Assembly (NCBI GenBank): GCA_030041335.1
Contig: JASHOB010000059.1
Location: 1 to 64,000, forward strand
From: Alphaproteobacteria bacterium
GTDB taxonomy: Bacteria > Pseudomonadota > Alphaproteobacteria > ATCC43930 > CGMCC-115725
DNA length: 64,000 nucleotides
Direction of reading: 5' to 3'
Position numbers and translations under genes: made by a program. How positions within the stretch are numbered: position 1 is the first letter of the stretch; each line of letters begins with the position of its first letter. Below are positions 26,078-34,296 of the stretch, in pieces. The notes beneath the pieces were generated by a model, which was not told the origin of the DNA, ran no database searches, and worked only from the letters and a program-made list of their open reading frames with translations.

Positions 26078-27681
26078 TGCGCCGCGCGCTGGCGCACGGC
26101 ATAGGCCGGTTCGTCGCGCAACGGCTTTTCCCGCATCGTCGCCAGCAGCACGACCGCGATCGCGCACAAGCCGGCGTTGGTTAGGAACACCAGATGGTAG
26201 GAATGGGCAAGAGCGGGCACCAGCGTCTGGCGCGCCGCGAGGGGCAAGGCCGCGATGCCGCCGCCGGCATGAGCGAGGATCGCAGCGCCCACGTCCGACG
26301 CACGCGCCGCCGCCAGCTGACGCGACAAGGTGCCGATCAGAAGCGACCACAGAATGGCGATGCCGAAAGAGCCGCCCAAGGTCCGGAAGAACGCAATCAT
26401 GGAGGTGACAATGCCGATATCGCGCAGCTCAGCGCCGTTCTGTCCCGCCACCATCATCGCCGGAAAGGTCGGACCGAAACCCAGTCCGACGAAAGCCATC
26501 GTCACCAGAATCACCGGCAGTGATACCGACTGCGCCTCGAATGCCAGGAGCAACTGCGCCGCGGTCGCGAGACAGATCGCAGCCAACGCCACAGGGCGAT
26601 AGCGCCCCGTGCGGCGCATGAGTCGGCCGGAGCTGAACGAGCCGACCACGGTGCCGAGCATCATCGGCAAAATCATCACGCCCGAGCTGCCGGCGCTCAC
26701 GCCCAGGACCAGTTGCAGAAAGGTCGGCATCAGTACGCCCGTGGCGAGCTGCGCCATGGTGATGACAAAGCTGGCAAGCCATGCCTGGCGAACGACGTGG
26801 TTGGCAAAGAGCCGCGGCGGCAACAGCGGTTCGGGTGTCCGCCGTTCCTGCACCACCAATAAAGCGGTCAATAGCAGCGCGCTGGCGATGAGCGTCAGCG
26901 CCATGGGCGACGTCCAGGCGAATTCTCGCCCGCCAGAAGTCAGCACGAACAACCAGCAGGTCACCGCGACGATCAGCAAGGCGGCACCGACATAGTCGAT
27001 ACGGCGCTGGAGTTGTGGCACGGGCAAGAGGCGCAAGGCCCGACGACACAAGAGAAAGGCAATCACGCCGAGCGGCGGATTGATCCAGAACACCCAGCGC
27101 CAGCTCAGATGGTCGACGAACAAGCCACCGACCACCGGGCCGCCAACGGTAGCGAGCGCGTAGATACCACTGAAATAAGCCTGATAGCGGCCGCGTTGTC
27201 GCGGCGCGATGATATCGGCGATCACCGATTGCGACGAACTCAAGAGCCCGCCGGCGCCGACTCCTTGCAGCGCGCGGGCAGCGATGATCTGCCACATGTT
27301 CAGTGCCAGTCCGCACAGCAACGAGCCAACCGCGAACACGGTGATCGCGATCAGAATCATCAGACGTCGGCCGTAGAGGTCGCCCAGCTTGCCGTAGATC
27401 GGCGTCGAGGCGGTCGAGGTCAAAAGATAGGCGGCGACGATCCATGACAGGTTCTCGAGCCCGCCCAGGACGCGACCGATGGCGGGCAGCGCCGTCGCGA
27501 CGATGCTCTGATCGAGCGCCGAGAGGAACATGCCCAGCAGCACACCCGACAGTACGCGATAGATGTCGCGCTGGCTCAATACCGCGGGTGCGGACGCGAC
27601 CAGAGTAGACGATGAATCCGGCAAGGTGGGGCTTTCGGGCTGCTGACCATAGAATAACGCGCGATTGGCGCATTGGACCAT
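26074..27681 (-). CDS. MFS transporter, DHA2 (EmrB) family, tandem copy 1
   Basis: The 535-residue efflux protein is first in a probable three-gene operon (pump, pump, flavin monooxygenase). Helix 1 carries MFLSALDQSIVATALPAIG, followed by YLLTSTASTPIYGKLGDLYG and the motif C stretch GIYALATVGGPVVGG. About fourteen hydrophobic segments are present. The first 40 residues are not hydrophobic and the ATG at 27681 lacks a strong ribosome-binding site, so the true start may be further in. It shares long identical segments with the downstream copy. Substrate unknown; export of an organic toxin or antibiotic is typical of the family. Confidence 0.88.
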   Translation of the reverse strand: MVQCANRALFYGQQPESPTLPDSSSTLVASAPAVLSQRDIYRVLSGVLLGMFLSALDQSIVATALPAIGRVLGGLENLSWIVAAYLLTSTASTPIYGKLGDLYGRRLMILIAITVFAVGSLLCGLALNMWQIIAARALQGVGAGGLLSSSQSVIADIIAPRQRGRYQAYFSGIYALATVGGPVVGGLFVDHLSWRWVFWINPPLGVIAFLLCRRALRLLPVPQLQRRIDYVGAALLIVAVTCWLFVLTSGGREFAWTSPMALTLIASALLLTALLVVQERRTPEPLLPPRLFANHVVRQAWLASFVITMAQLATGVLMPTFLQLVLGVSAGSSGVMILPMMLGTVVGSFSSGRLMRRTGRYRPVALAAICLATAAQLLLAFEAQSVSLPVILVTMAFVGLGFGPTFPAMMVAGQNGAELRDIGIVTSMIAFFRTLGGSFGIAILWSLLIGTLSRQLAAARASDVGAAILAHAGGGIAALPLAARQTLVPALAHSYHLVFLTNAGLCAIAVVLLATMREKPLRDEPAYAVRQRAAQ

Positions 27682-27989
27682 CGATCCGGTCCGGCGCTGA
27701 TCGCATTCGAAACGAGGTCCTTAGATGCGCAACTTCGCGCCCGGACGCAACCCGAACTGGCGCAAGGCAGATTTGCCGCCGAGAGAACCAACCGGGAGCG
27801 CGGCCCCGGGCACCCAACTGCAATCGCGCCGGCGGTCCCCGCGCATTCTATCGCTGGCATGTCCGACCGGCCTGCCTTTGAGGATCACCGCCGCGACGGC
27901 GAGACGTCGCAAGAGCGCTTGCCGCCCTCGATCGCGCTAGGAGCGGTCGATCAACAAGTGCGCGGGAGGCAACCGGCCCCGGCAAGGAT
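27682..27989. other. Gene-free spacer between hisZ and the DHA2 operon
   Basis: These 308 bases are GC-rich and follow hisZ on the minus strand. Several short frames are open in all registers, but none has a ribosome-binding site or protein-like composition. The promoter of the DHA2 operon should lie at the left end of this region. I see no terminator with a T-run. Confidence 0.45.
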
Positions 27990-29132
27990 TCAATCCAACG
28001 CCGCGATCTTGTCGCCAGCGAGCACGTGACTGCAGCGCAAGCGCTTTGCTTCGGCTTCATCGCCGCCCGGACGGAGCGCTGCGACGGTGATCCATCCCTC
28101 GCCGCGCAACCGCCGCACCAGTGCCGTATCGCTGCCGGCGGGTACGAATAGACGCCGCACTGGCGTTGGATTCGGCAGCGCCTCGATCACTAAATCCGTG
28201 TAGATGGTAAAGCCGGTGGCAGGCTCGCCGGCGCCGTTGCCCGTGAGATAGCGCCCGCCGCGGCCCAACTCGCCGCGCACGGATCGGGCAAAAAAGGTAA
28301 AGCTGATGCCGGTATGATATTCGAAGCCGCGATTTTCGATCGGGTCGATGGTCATGGCGAGTGCCGGCGAGCGCACCTTCACCTCCTGGCACACGGTGGC
28401 GAGGCGCGCGAGTTCAGCTGCCGCTTCTTTTGGTAATCTGAGGCCGGCGAGGCGCTTCAGGGTCTTTTCGGCCGTGCCGGCGGCTGCAAGGAGCTTGCCG
28501 AGCAACGTTGCGGCCTCGCCGCCAACCGCCGCAACCGCCGCCGCATCCTTGTGGTCGAGCGCCGCGCGAACCCGCTCGGTTCGCTCGCCGTCGAGCCCCA
28601 GTGCCGAGCACACGAGCGGCACCAAGCGCGGCAGCGTCAGGTCGACCGACACGTTTTTCATGCCGACCGCATCGAGCGCCTCGGCGGCGACCGTCAGCAC
28701 CTCGACATCGGCGGCAATGTCATCGGAACCAATCAGCTCGGCGCCGACCTCGCCCAATTGACGTTCGGGATTGAGCTGGCCGCCCTTCACGCGCAGCACT
28801 TGTCCGGCATAAGAGAGACGCAGCGGACGCGGCGCCTTGGCAAGTCGCGTCGCGGCGATGCGCGCGACCTGCGGGGTCATGTCGGCACGTACGCCGATCA
28901 TGCGCTGGGATACCGGATCCATCAGGCGAAATGTCTCTTTCGCCATCGCGGCGCCCGCGCCGGAAAGCAAATTGTCTTCGAATTCGAGGAGCGGCGGCTC
29001 GACGCGCTCGTAACCGTTGCCCGCGAGGACGGCCATGAGTCGCTCGACCAGCGCCGCTTCGGCCTCGGCCATTGGCGGCAGCAGGTCCCGCAACCCCTGT
29101 GGCAGAAGTCCCTTGTAGACTGTGTCGCTCAT
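27990..29132 (-). CDS. hisZ: ATP phosphoribosyltransferase regulatory subunit HisZ
   Basis: The 380-residue histidyl-tRNA-synthetase-like protein partners the short HisG to form the first enzyme of histidine synthesis. The class II aaRS-like core is recognisable: LPQGLRDLLPP at the N-terminus, PPLLEFEDNLLSG (motif 1 area), FRLMDPVSQRMIGVRADMT in two parts (motif 2 area), then RQLGEVGAELIG. It lacks an anticodon-binding domain, which separates it from HisS. It follows serA on the same strand, as in several Rhodospirillales, although the purA gene often found downstream there is not present. The ATG at 29132 overlaps the stop of a small upstream reading frame. Confidence 0.9.
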   Translation of the reverse strand: MSDTVYKGLLPQGLRDLLPPMAEAEAALVERLMAVLAGNGYERVEPPLLEFEDNLLSGAGAAMAKETFRLMDPVSQRMIGVRADMTPQVARIAATRLAKAPRPLRLSYAGQVLRVKGGQLNPERQLGEVGAELIGSDDIAADVEVLTVAAEALDAVGMKNVSVDLTLPRLVPLVCSALGLDGERTERVRAALDHKDAAAVAAVGGEAATLLGKLLAAAGTAEKTLKRLAGLRLPKEAAAELARLATVCQEVKVRSPALAMTIDPIENRGFEYHTGISFTFFARSVRGELGRGGRYLTGNGAGEPATGFTIYTDLVIEALPNPTPVRRLFVPAGSDTALVRRLRGEGWITVAALRPGGDEAEAKRLRCSHVLAGDKIAALD

Positions 29133-29386
29133 GGCCCTTCGGCGACCGCTTCTTCGCGTCTGCGAATTCTCTCGACGACGGCTAACCATACCCGAACCGG
29201 TGATTTCGGTTGATCCCTCGGCAGTTGCCGAAGGCGCGGCAATGCCGATCCAGGGAGGTTCGCCCTGGTCCCGGCGCGCCCCGCAGGGGCAACCGCCTCC
29301 GTTCGTCGGGCGCGGCAACCGGGCCTGCCGGCCCGGCGTCGCCCCGACCGCGTCGGTCGGTCGCTCGTGTCGCCGCTGATCAACAA
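29129..29386 (-). CDS. Possible small arginine-rich protein between serA and hisZ
   Basis: This 85-codon frame starts at TTG 29386 (or 29383). On its strand AAGGAGGTGATT (29403-29392) lies just upstream, an almost full-length complement of the 16S rRNA 3' end. Its TGA stop overlaps the hisZ ATG as ATGA. The product would be basic and low in complexity (RSGRRRAGRPGCRARR), resembling no family I recognise, so it may be a leader frame that couples translation to hisZ rather than a stable protein. It could also be chance in GC-rich DNA. Confidence 0.3.
   Translation of the reverse strand: MLISGDTSDRPTRSGRRRAGRPGCRARRTEAVAPAGRAGTRANLPGSALPRLRQLPRDQPKSPVRVWLAVVERIRRREEAVAEGP
29319..29336. other. 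Perfect 7-bp hairpin in the serA-hisZ gap
   Basis: CCGGGCC and GGCCCGG flank a 4-base loop, giving an uninterrupted GC-only stem. No T-run follows on either strand, so it is not a standard intrinsic terminator. It lies inside the small reading frame preceding hisZ, about 50 bases after its ribosome-binding site. Confidence 0.4.
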
Positions 29387-29642
29387 GGCGCAATCACCTC
29401 CTTCGAGACGACCGATCGTCGGTTCTGCCGCGCTCAAGGGGCCCCGGGCGCCGATGAACCAGCCGCGCCGCGGTCGCGCCGGGCGGTTCCAAACACGCCA
29501 GCGCCACCGCCGCGTCTTCGCCCAGGCCATTTCGGCGCGCGTCAGGCGGCGAGCGACGCCATCCAACAAATCCGGCCGGCCTTTGACAAGGCGAGGTGCG
29601 CTCTCAAGCGCCATGGCAGGTTTCACGCCAACCTTGTTGGGG
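29387..29642 (-). promoter_or_regulatory. serA-hisZ spacer with a 16S-complementary ribosome-binding site
   Basis: This part of the serA-hisZ gap contains the long Shine-Dalgarno match AAGGAGGTGATT (minus strand, 29403-29392). The rest is GC-rich. An open frame running through it has a tryptophan- and arginine-rich stretch (RRWRWRVW), but no start signal supports it. I see no clear promoter for hisZ here, so hisZ may be read through from serA. Confidence 0.4.
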
Positions 29643-31217
29643 TCAGAAACTCATCACCTTGACCTGCACCACGTTGGGGATCGCGCGCACTTTCGCCATG
29701 GTCGCATCGTCGAGATCGGAATCAACCGTAATCAGGCAGATCGCGCTGCCTCCGGGTTGCAGTCGCCCCATATTAAAGGTGCCGATATTGACCCCGGCCT
29801 CACCCAACGTGCGCCCGAGATTGCCGACAAAGCCGGGTTTGTCGATATTGCGGACGAAGAGCACCCGCGGCCCCAACTCGGCTTCAAGCATCATGCTGTC
29901 AATCGCGATGAGCCGCGGCCTGTCGCCGAACAGCGTGCCGGTCGCGCCATGTCTAGTGTTTTCGGCAATGGCGGTGACTCGCATCAAGGTCTGATAGATC
30001 GAAGGTTCGGAACGCCGCGTCTCGCTGACGCGGATATCGCGCTCGCGGCAGATTACCGGCGCATTGACGACGTTGACCGTCGCCAGCGACGGCCCCAGCA
30101 GATTCGCCAATACGAGTGCGGTAAGCGGCTTCAGGTTGAGGTCCCCGACATGGCCTTCGTATTCGATCTCGACGGCAGACAGCGATCCCTCGACGAGTTG
30201 GCCAACAAACCCGCCCAACTGCTTCGCCAGGGAGATGTAAGGTCCAAGACGCACTGCCTCTTCGGCGGTGAGCGACGGTAGGTTGACGGCATTCGTCACG
30301 GCGCCGCCGAGGAGGAAGTCCGAGATCTGCTCGGCGATCTGCACCGCTACATTCTCTTGCGCTTCGCTGGTGGAGGCGCCGAGATGTGGCGTTGCGACAA
30401 GGTTGTCGCGGCCGAAGAGAATGTTCTGCTTCGCCGGCTCGACCGGAAATACGTCGATGGCAGCGCCGGCAACCGTGCCTCCATCGAGTGCCCGTTTCAG
30501 GTCTTCTTCGACGATCAGTCCACCCCGCGCGCAGTTGATGATGCGCACGCCTTTTTTCATCTTGGCAATGGCGGAGGCATCAATGATGCCGCGCGTCTGC
30601 TCGGTCAGCGGCGTGTGCAGCGTGATGAAGTCGGCGCGTGCAAACAGGTCGCCGAGTTCAACTTTTTCAACGCCGAGGGCGACTGCCCGCTCCGGTGACA
30701 GGAAGGGATCGTAAGCGATGACCCTCATCTTGATGCCGAGCGCACGCTCGGCGACGATCGAGCCGACATTGCCGCAGCCGATGATGCCGAGCGTCTTGCC
30801 GTAGAGCTCGACCCCCAAGAAGCGCGACTTCTCCCATTTGCCCGCCTGGGTCGAGCGGTCGGCAGCGGCGATCTCCCTGGCAAGGGCGAACATCAGCGCG
30901 ATGGCGTGCTCGGCGGTGGTGATGGAATTGCCGAACGGCGTATTCATCACCACGATGCCGCGCTGGGTCGCGGCGGGCACATCGATCGTATCGACGCCGA
31001 TGCCGGCGCGGCCGATGACCTTGAGCCTCGTGGCGGCCTCGATCACCGGCCTCGTTACCTTCGTGGCCGAGCGCACCGCGAGACCGTCGAACGCCGCGAT
31101 CAGATCCTTCAACTCTTGTGGCGAAAGACCGGTCCTGGTGACGGTCTCGATGCCGCGACTTTTGAACACGGCAACCGCTTGCGCCGACAGGGTATCCGCG
31201 ATCAGCACTTTCGGCAT
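29643..31217 (-). CDS. serA: D-3-phosphoglycerate dehydrogenase
   Basis: This 524-residue enzyme oxidises 3-phosphoglycerate to 3-phosphohydroxypyruvate with NAD, the first step of serine synthesis. The N-terminal part carries the 2-hydroxyacid dehydrogenase fold, with the NAD loop GKTLGIIGCGNVGSIVA near 146, the catalytic arginine in INCARGG near 236 and the histidine in TPHLGAST near 280. The C-terminal half adds the long-form substrate-binding domain and an ACT domain (about 450-524, VLFVRNIDKPGFVGNLGR). The ACT domain usually mediates serine feedback. It starts 9 bp after serC ends, so the two are co-transcribed. Confidence 0.95.
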   Translation of the reverse strand: MPKVLIADTLSAQAVAVFKSRGIETVTRTGLSPQELKDLIAAFDGLAVRSATKVTRPVIEAATRLKVIGRAGIGVDTIDVPAATQRGIVVMNTPFGNSITTAEHAIALMFALAREIAAADRSTQAGKWEKSRFLGVELYGKTLGIIGCGNVGSIVAERALGIKMRVIAYDPFLSPERAVALGVEKVELGDLFARADFITLHTPLTEQTRGIIDASAIAKMKKGVRIINCARGGLIVEEDLKRALDGGTVAGAAIDVFPVEPAKQNILFGRDNLVATPHLGASTSEAQENVAVQIAEQISDFLLGGAVTNAVNLPSLTAEEAVRLGPYISLAKQLGGFVGQLVEGSLSAVEIEYEGHVGDLNLKPLTALVLANLLGPSLATVNVVNAPVICRERDIRVSETRRSEPSIYQTLMRVTAIAENTRHGATGTLFGDRPRLIAIDSMMLEAELGPRVLFVRNIDKPGFVGNLGRTLGEAGVNIGTFNMGRLQPGGSAICLITVDSDLDDATMAKVRAIPNVVQVKVMSF

Positions 31218-31226
31218 GAGGCACCC

Positions 31227-32384
31227 CTAAGCGGCTACGGCGTTCCGGGTTTTGGCAAAGGCCCAGTCGAGCCAGGGCAGTGCCGCGTCGATATCGCTGG
31301 TCTCGACCGTGGCGCCGCACCACAGGCGCAGGCCTGGCGGCGCATCGCGATGGCCGACAAAATCGAAGGCGACGGCCTCCTCGTCGAGGAGCGATTCCAT
31401 TTTTTTCAATGCAGCGCGTTGCTTATCGGCCGACTGCTTCTGGAACCAGTCATCGACGATCTCGAGACAGACGGACGTCCACGAGCGGATCGCTTCGTCG
31501 CGCACCAGGAATTCGATCCACGGCGTGCGGTTGACCCAGCGCGTGACCGCATCAAGATTGGCCTGGCTGCGCCGTTTCAAGGCGCCCTGCCCGCCGATCG
31601 ACCGCGCCCATTTGAGGCCGTCGATCGCATCCTCGACCGCGAGCATCGATGGCGTGTTGATCGTCTCGGCCGCGAAAATTGCTTCGTTGAACTTGCCCTT
31701 CGAAGTGAGCCGGAAAATTTTGGGCAGGGGCCATGGTGGCGCGTAGCTTTCGAGCCGCGCGACCGCCTGCGGGCTCAACGCCAGCATGCCGTGACCGGCC
31801 TCGCCGCCAAGCACCTTCTGCCAGGACCAGGTAATGACGTCGAGCTTGTCCCATGGCAGGTCCATCGCGAACACCGCCGAAGTGGCATCGCAAATCGCCA
31901 ACCCTTCGCGCGCGGGGTCGATCCAGTCGCCGTTTGGCACCCGCGCGCCGGAAGTGGTGCCATTCCATGTGAACACCACATCGTGGCGCCAATCGACGGC
32001 GTGCAGATCGGGCAACTTGCCGTAGGGCGCATCGATGATCCTTGCGTCCTCGAGCTTGAGCTGCTTCACCACGTCGGTGGCCCAGCCCTGGCCGAAGCTT
32101 TCCCAGGTCAGGACATCGACGCCGCGGGCGCCGAGCATCGACCAAAGCGCCATCTCGACCGCGCCCGTATCCGACGCCGGGACGATACCCAGGCGATAAT
32201 CGTCGGGCAGCTCGAGAAGCTCGCGCGAGCGATCGCACACCTCTTGGAGCCGCGCCTTGCCGACCTTGGCGCGATGGGAGCGGCCAACCAGCGCGCCCGA
32301 CAGCGCCTGCGGCGTCCAACCGGGACGCTTGGCACAAGGACCGGACGAGAAATTAGGATTGCGGGGCCGAATGTTCGGCTTCAT
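31227..32384 (-). CDS. serC: Phosphoserine aminotransferase
   Basis: The 385-residue PLP enzyme converts 3-phosphohydroxypyruvate and glutamate to phosphoserine. N-terminal [13 protein letters not shown] is the signature of the alphaproteobacterial and archaeal-type SerC. The PLP lysine lies in [14 protein letters not shown] near residue 190. First gene of the serC-serA operon, transcribed leftwards and divergent from the VOC gene at 32500. Some alphaproteobacteria carry a short conserved RNA (the serC motif) upstream of serC. I could not establish one in the 115-bp gap, although a GC-rich inverted segment is visible there. Confidence 0.94.
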   Translation of the reverse strand: MKPNIRPRNPNFSSGPCAKRPGWTPQALSGALVGRSHRAKVGKARLQEVCDRSRELLELPDDYRLGIVPASDTGAVEMALWSMLGARGVDVLTWESFGQGWATDVVKQLKLEDARIIDAPYGKLPDLHAVDWRHDVVFTWNGTTSGARVPNGDWIDPAREGLAICDATSAVFAMDLPWDKLDVITWSWQKVLGGEAGHGMLALSPQAVARLESYAPPWPLPKIFRLTSKGKFNEAIFAAETINTPSMLAVEDAIDGLKWARSIGGQGALKRRSQANLDAVTRWVNRTPWIEFLVRDEAIRSWTSVCLEIVDDWFQKQSADKQRAALKKMESLLDEEAVAFDFVGHRDAPPGLRLWCGATVETSDIDAALPWLDWAFAKTRNAVAA

Positions 32385-32499
32385 GGCGGCTATTCCTTCC
32401 AGAATAGATGCGACCCGTTGGGGGGCCGTGTCCCGCGCGCGAAACTAGGGGTCATCGCCCCGGCGGTCAACCCTTTGCTGGGGTTCTGGGGATCGCGAA

Positions 32500-33450
32500 T
32501 TGGTGTCGCGCCGATCGCGCAACAAACATAATATCGGCAATGTGCTACTTCGATCGTTACGGTCCTCGCTCCCCCGCTTCCTCGTCCTTGGCGCCGTCTT
32601 CGTGGCGCTGCTCGCCGAGGCGCCGCCGGTTTCAGCCAACCCGCAATTCGCGGTCGGTCCTCAATACGACACAACCCACGTCTACGTCGCGGTTGCGGAT
32701 TTCGACCGTTTTGTCGCCGCCATCCTTGCCACTTTCGGCGGCACAGCCAGCAAGAAGGTATCGACCCAGATTACGCCGACCCCAAGCCGAAGCTTTTCGC
32801 AGCTGGTTCTGACACCGGCCGGTTCGTTCTCCATTTTCGCTTTTGAGACGCCGATTCCCTATCCCTTCGGCTCGGAGCGGACCGGCTATCTGGTCAGCGA
32901 TGTCGATCGGGCGGTCGACGCCGCGCGCACGCTCGGTGCCGCGGTAATCGTGGCGCCATTCAATGACCCAATCGGCCGCGACGCCGTGATCCAATGGCCC
33001 GGTGGCGTGAACATGCAGTTTTACTCGCACGTCACCCGGCCCTCCTATCCCGCGCTGACCTTCGGCCCCGAAAATCGGATCTATGTTTCGCCCGACAAGG
33101 CGGACGAATTCGTGGCGTGCTTCGTCGTCTTCACCCACGGCAAGATTGCCGCTGACGAGCCGCGCGCGTCAGGCGCCGATATCGGACGGCCCGGCGACAC
33201 ATTCCGACGCGTGCGCATCGAATCGATTTTCGGCCGCATCACGGTGCTGGTGACCGATGGCCACCTGCCCTTTCCCTACGGTCACGAGTTCACGGGCTAT
33301 GCGGTCGGCGATCTCGGCACGACGTTGACGCAGGTCAAGGCAGCCGGGGGCACGGTGCTGATCGGTCCCTACCATGCCGACCATCGAGACGCCGCGATGG
33401 TTCGCTTTCCCGGCGGTTATATCGCCGAGATACACGCCACGCCGCGCTGA
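32500..33450 (+). CDS. Exported protein with VOC/glyoxalase-like domains
   Basis: The protein is 316 residues from TTG 32500; GTG 32542 is an alternative that would give a tidier signal peptide. The N-terminal hydrophobic run FLVLGAVFVALLAEAPPVSA ends in an AxA-like cleavage site, so the protein is probably periplasmic. The mature part shows two repeats typical of the vicinal-oxygen-chelate fold: THVYVAVADFDRFVAAIL with later TGYLVSDVDRAVDAA, and a second half with TGYAVGDLGTTLTQVKAAGG and FPGGYIAEIH. Secreted VOC proteins are uncommon. Metal ligands and substrate cannot be assigned with certainty. It is divergent from serC. Confidence 0.7.
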   Translation: MVSRRSRNKHNIGNVLLRSLRSSLPRFLVLGAVFVALLAEAPPVSANPQFAVGPQYDTTHVYVAVADFDRFVAAILATFGGTASKKVSTQITPTPSRSFSQLVLTPAGSFSIFAFETPIPYPFGSERTGYLVSDVDRAVDAARTLGAAVIVAPFNDPIGRDAVIQWPGGVNMQFYSHVTRPSYPALTFGPENRIYVSPDKADEFVACFVVFTHGKIAADEPRASGADIGRPGDTFRRVRIESIFGRITVLVTDGHLPFPYGHEFTGYAVGDLGTTLTQVKAAGGTVLIGPYHADHRDAAMVRFPGGYIAEIHATPR

Positions 33451-33454
33451 GCAT

Positions 33455-34243
33455 TCAGATGAGGATGGCGCCCTCGATCACCGGCACGCAATGCCCGGCA
33501 ATGATGGTGCGGTCGCCGCGATCCTCGCACCACAGCTCGCCGCCCCGCGCCGAAACCTGCAACGCGTACAGGCTTTTCTTGCCGAGGCGCCGAGCCCAAT
33601 AGGGCGTCAGCGTGCAATGCGCCGAGCCGGTGACCGGGTCTTCGTTGATTCCGGCTTTGGGCACGAAATAGCGCGAGACAAAATCCACACCACCGTCGCC
33701 TGGACCGGTGGCGATCACGCCGAAAGCGTCGAGCCGCGCGATCTTGGCGAAGTCCGGCCTGAGCGCCTTCACCTCTTGTGCGCGAGCGAGGACGGCTAGC
33801 ACGTTGCCGTTGCCGGCGACGAGGGTGTCCTCCGGCAACGCGCCAAGCGCCGTCGCCAGAGCCTCGTCGCCGCCAGCGGCTGCCGCCGGCTGCGCTGGAA
33901 GATTAAGCGCCAAACGGTCCTCGTCGCGCGCCACCGTGAGCGTGCCGGACCGTGTGCTGAAATCGATGCTGTCAAGCTGCCAGTCGAAACGGTGGAAGAT
34001 CACCCACGCGGTTGCCAGCGTGGCGTGACCGCAGAGCGCAACCTCCATCGCCGGCGTGAACCACCGCAGATGAAACCCCTCATCTTCGGGCACGAAGAAC
34101 GCCGTCTCGGACAAATTGTTCTCGGTCGCGATCGCCTGCATGGTGGCATCGTCGAGCCAAGTTTCCAGCGGACAGACGGCTGCGGGATTGCCGGCGAACG
34201 GTTCTGAGGCAAATGCATCAAGTTGGTAGAGCGGAATCTTCAT
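33455..34243 (-). CDS. PhzF-family isomerase/epimerase-like protein
   Basis: The 262-residue protein has the two-lobed diaminopimelate-epimerase-like fold. The N-terminus QLDAFASEPFAGNPAAVC and the active-site glutamate Glu46 in ENNLSETAFF are diagnostic of the PhzF family. The second lobe carries GSAHCTLTPYWA with its glycine-rich contact. PhzF itself acts in phenazine synthesis, but most genomic members lie outside phenazine clusters and are of unknown role, as here. No other phenazine gene is present. ATG 34243 was chosen because it immediately precedes the conserved start. Divergent from adenine deaminase with a 53-bp spacer. Confidence 0.88.
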   Translation of the reverse strand: MKIPLYQLDAFASEPFAGNPAAVCPLETWLDDATMQAIATENNLSETAFFVPEDEGFHLRWFTPAMEVALCGHATLATAWVIFHRFDWQLDSIDFSTRSGTLTVARDEDRLALNLPAQPAAAAGGDEALATALGALPEDTLVAGNGNVLAVLARAQEVKALRPDFAKIARLDAFGVIATGPGDGGVDFVSRYFVPKAGINEDPVTGSAHCTLTPYWARRLGKKSLYALQVSARGGELWCEDRGDRTIIAGHCVPVIEGAILI

Positions 34244-34296
34244 GGCGCTATAACTCGGTGCCGGCACCTGGAAGTCAATGCCTCTCCCGTGCGACA

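Noticed and set aside
29392-29403. The plus strand reads like the 3' end of 16S rRNA
   Set aside because: Only about 11 bases match and no other rRNA sequence surrounds it. It is better read as a long ribosome-binding site on the minus strand.
32385-32499. A possible serC-motif leader RNA
   Set aside because: A GC-rich inverted segment is present, but I could not match the conserved motif from memory. A covariance-model search (Infernal with the Rfam serC family) would decide: a significant hit on the minus strand would support it.
30906-32531. A 541-codon open frame antisense to serA and serC
   Set aside because: It crosses two well-defined genes on the other strand and shows no protein-like features.
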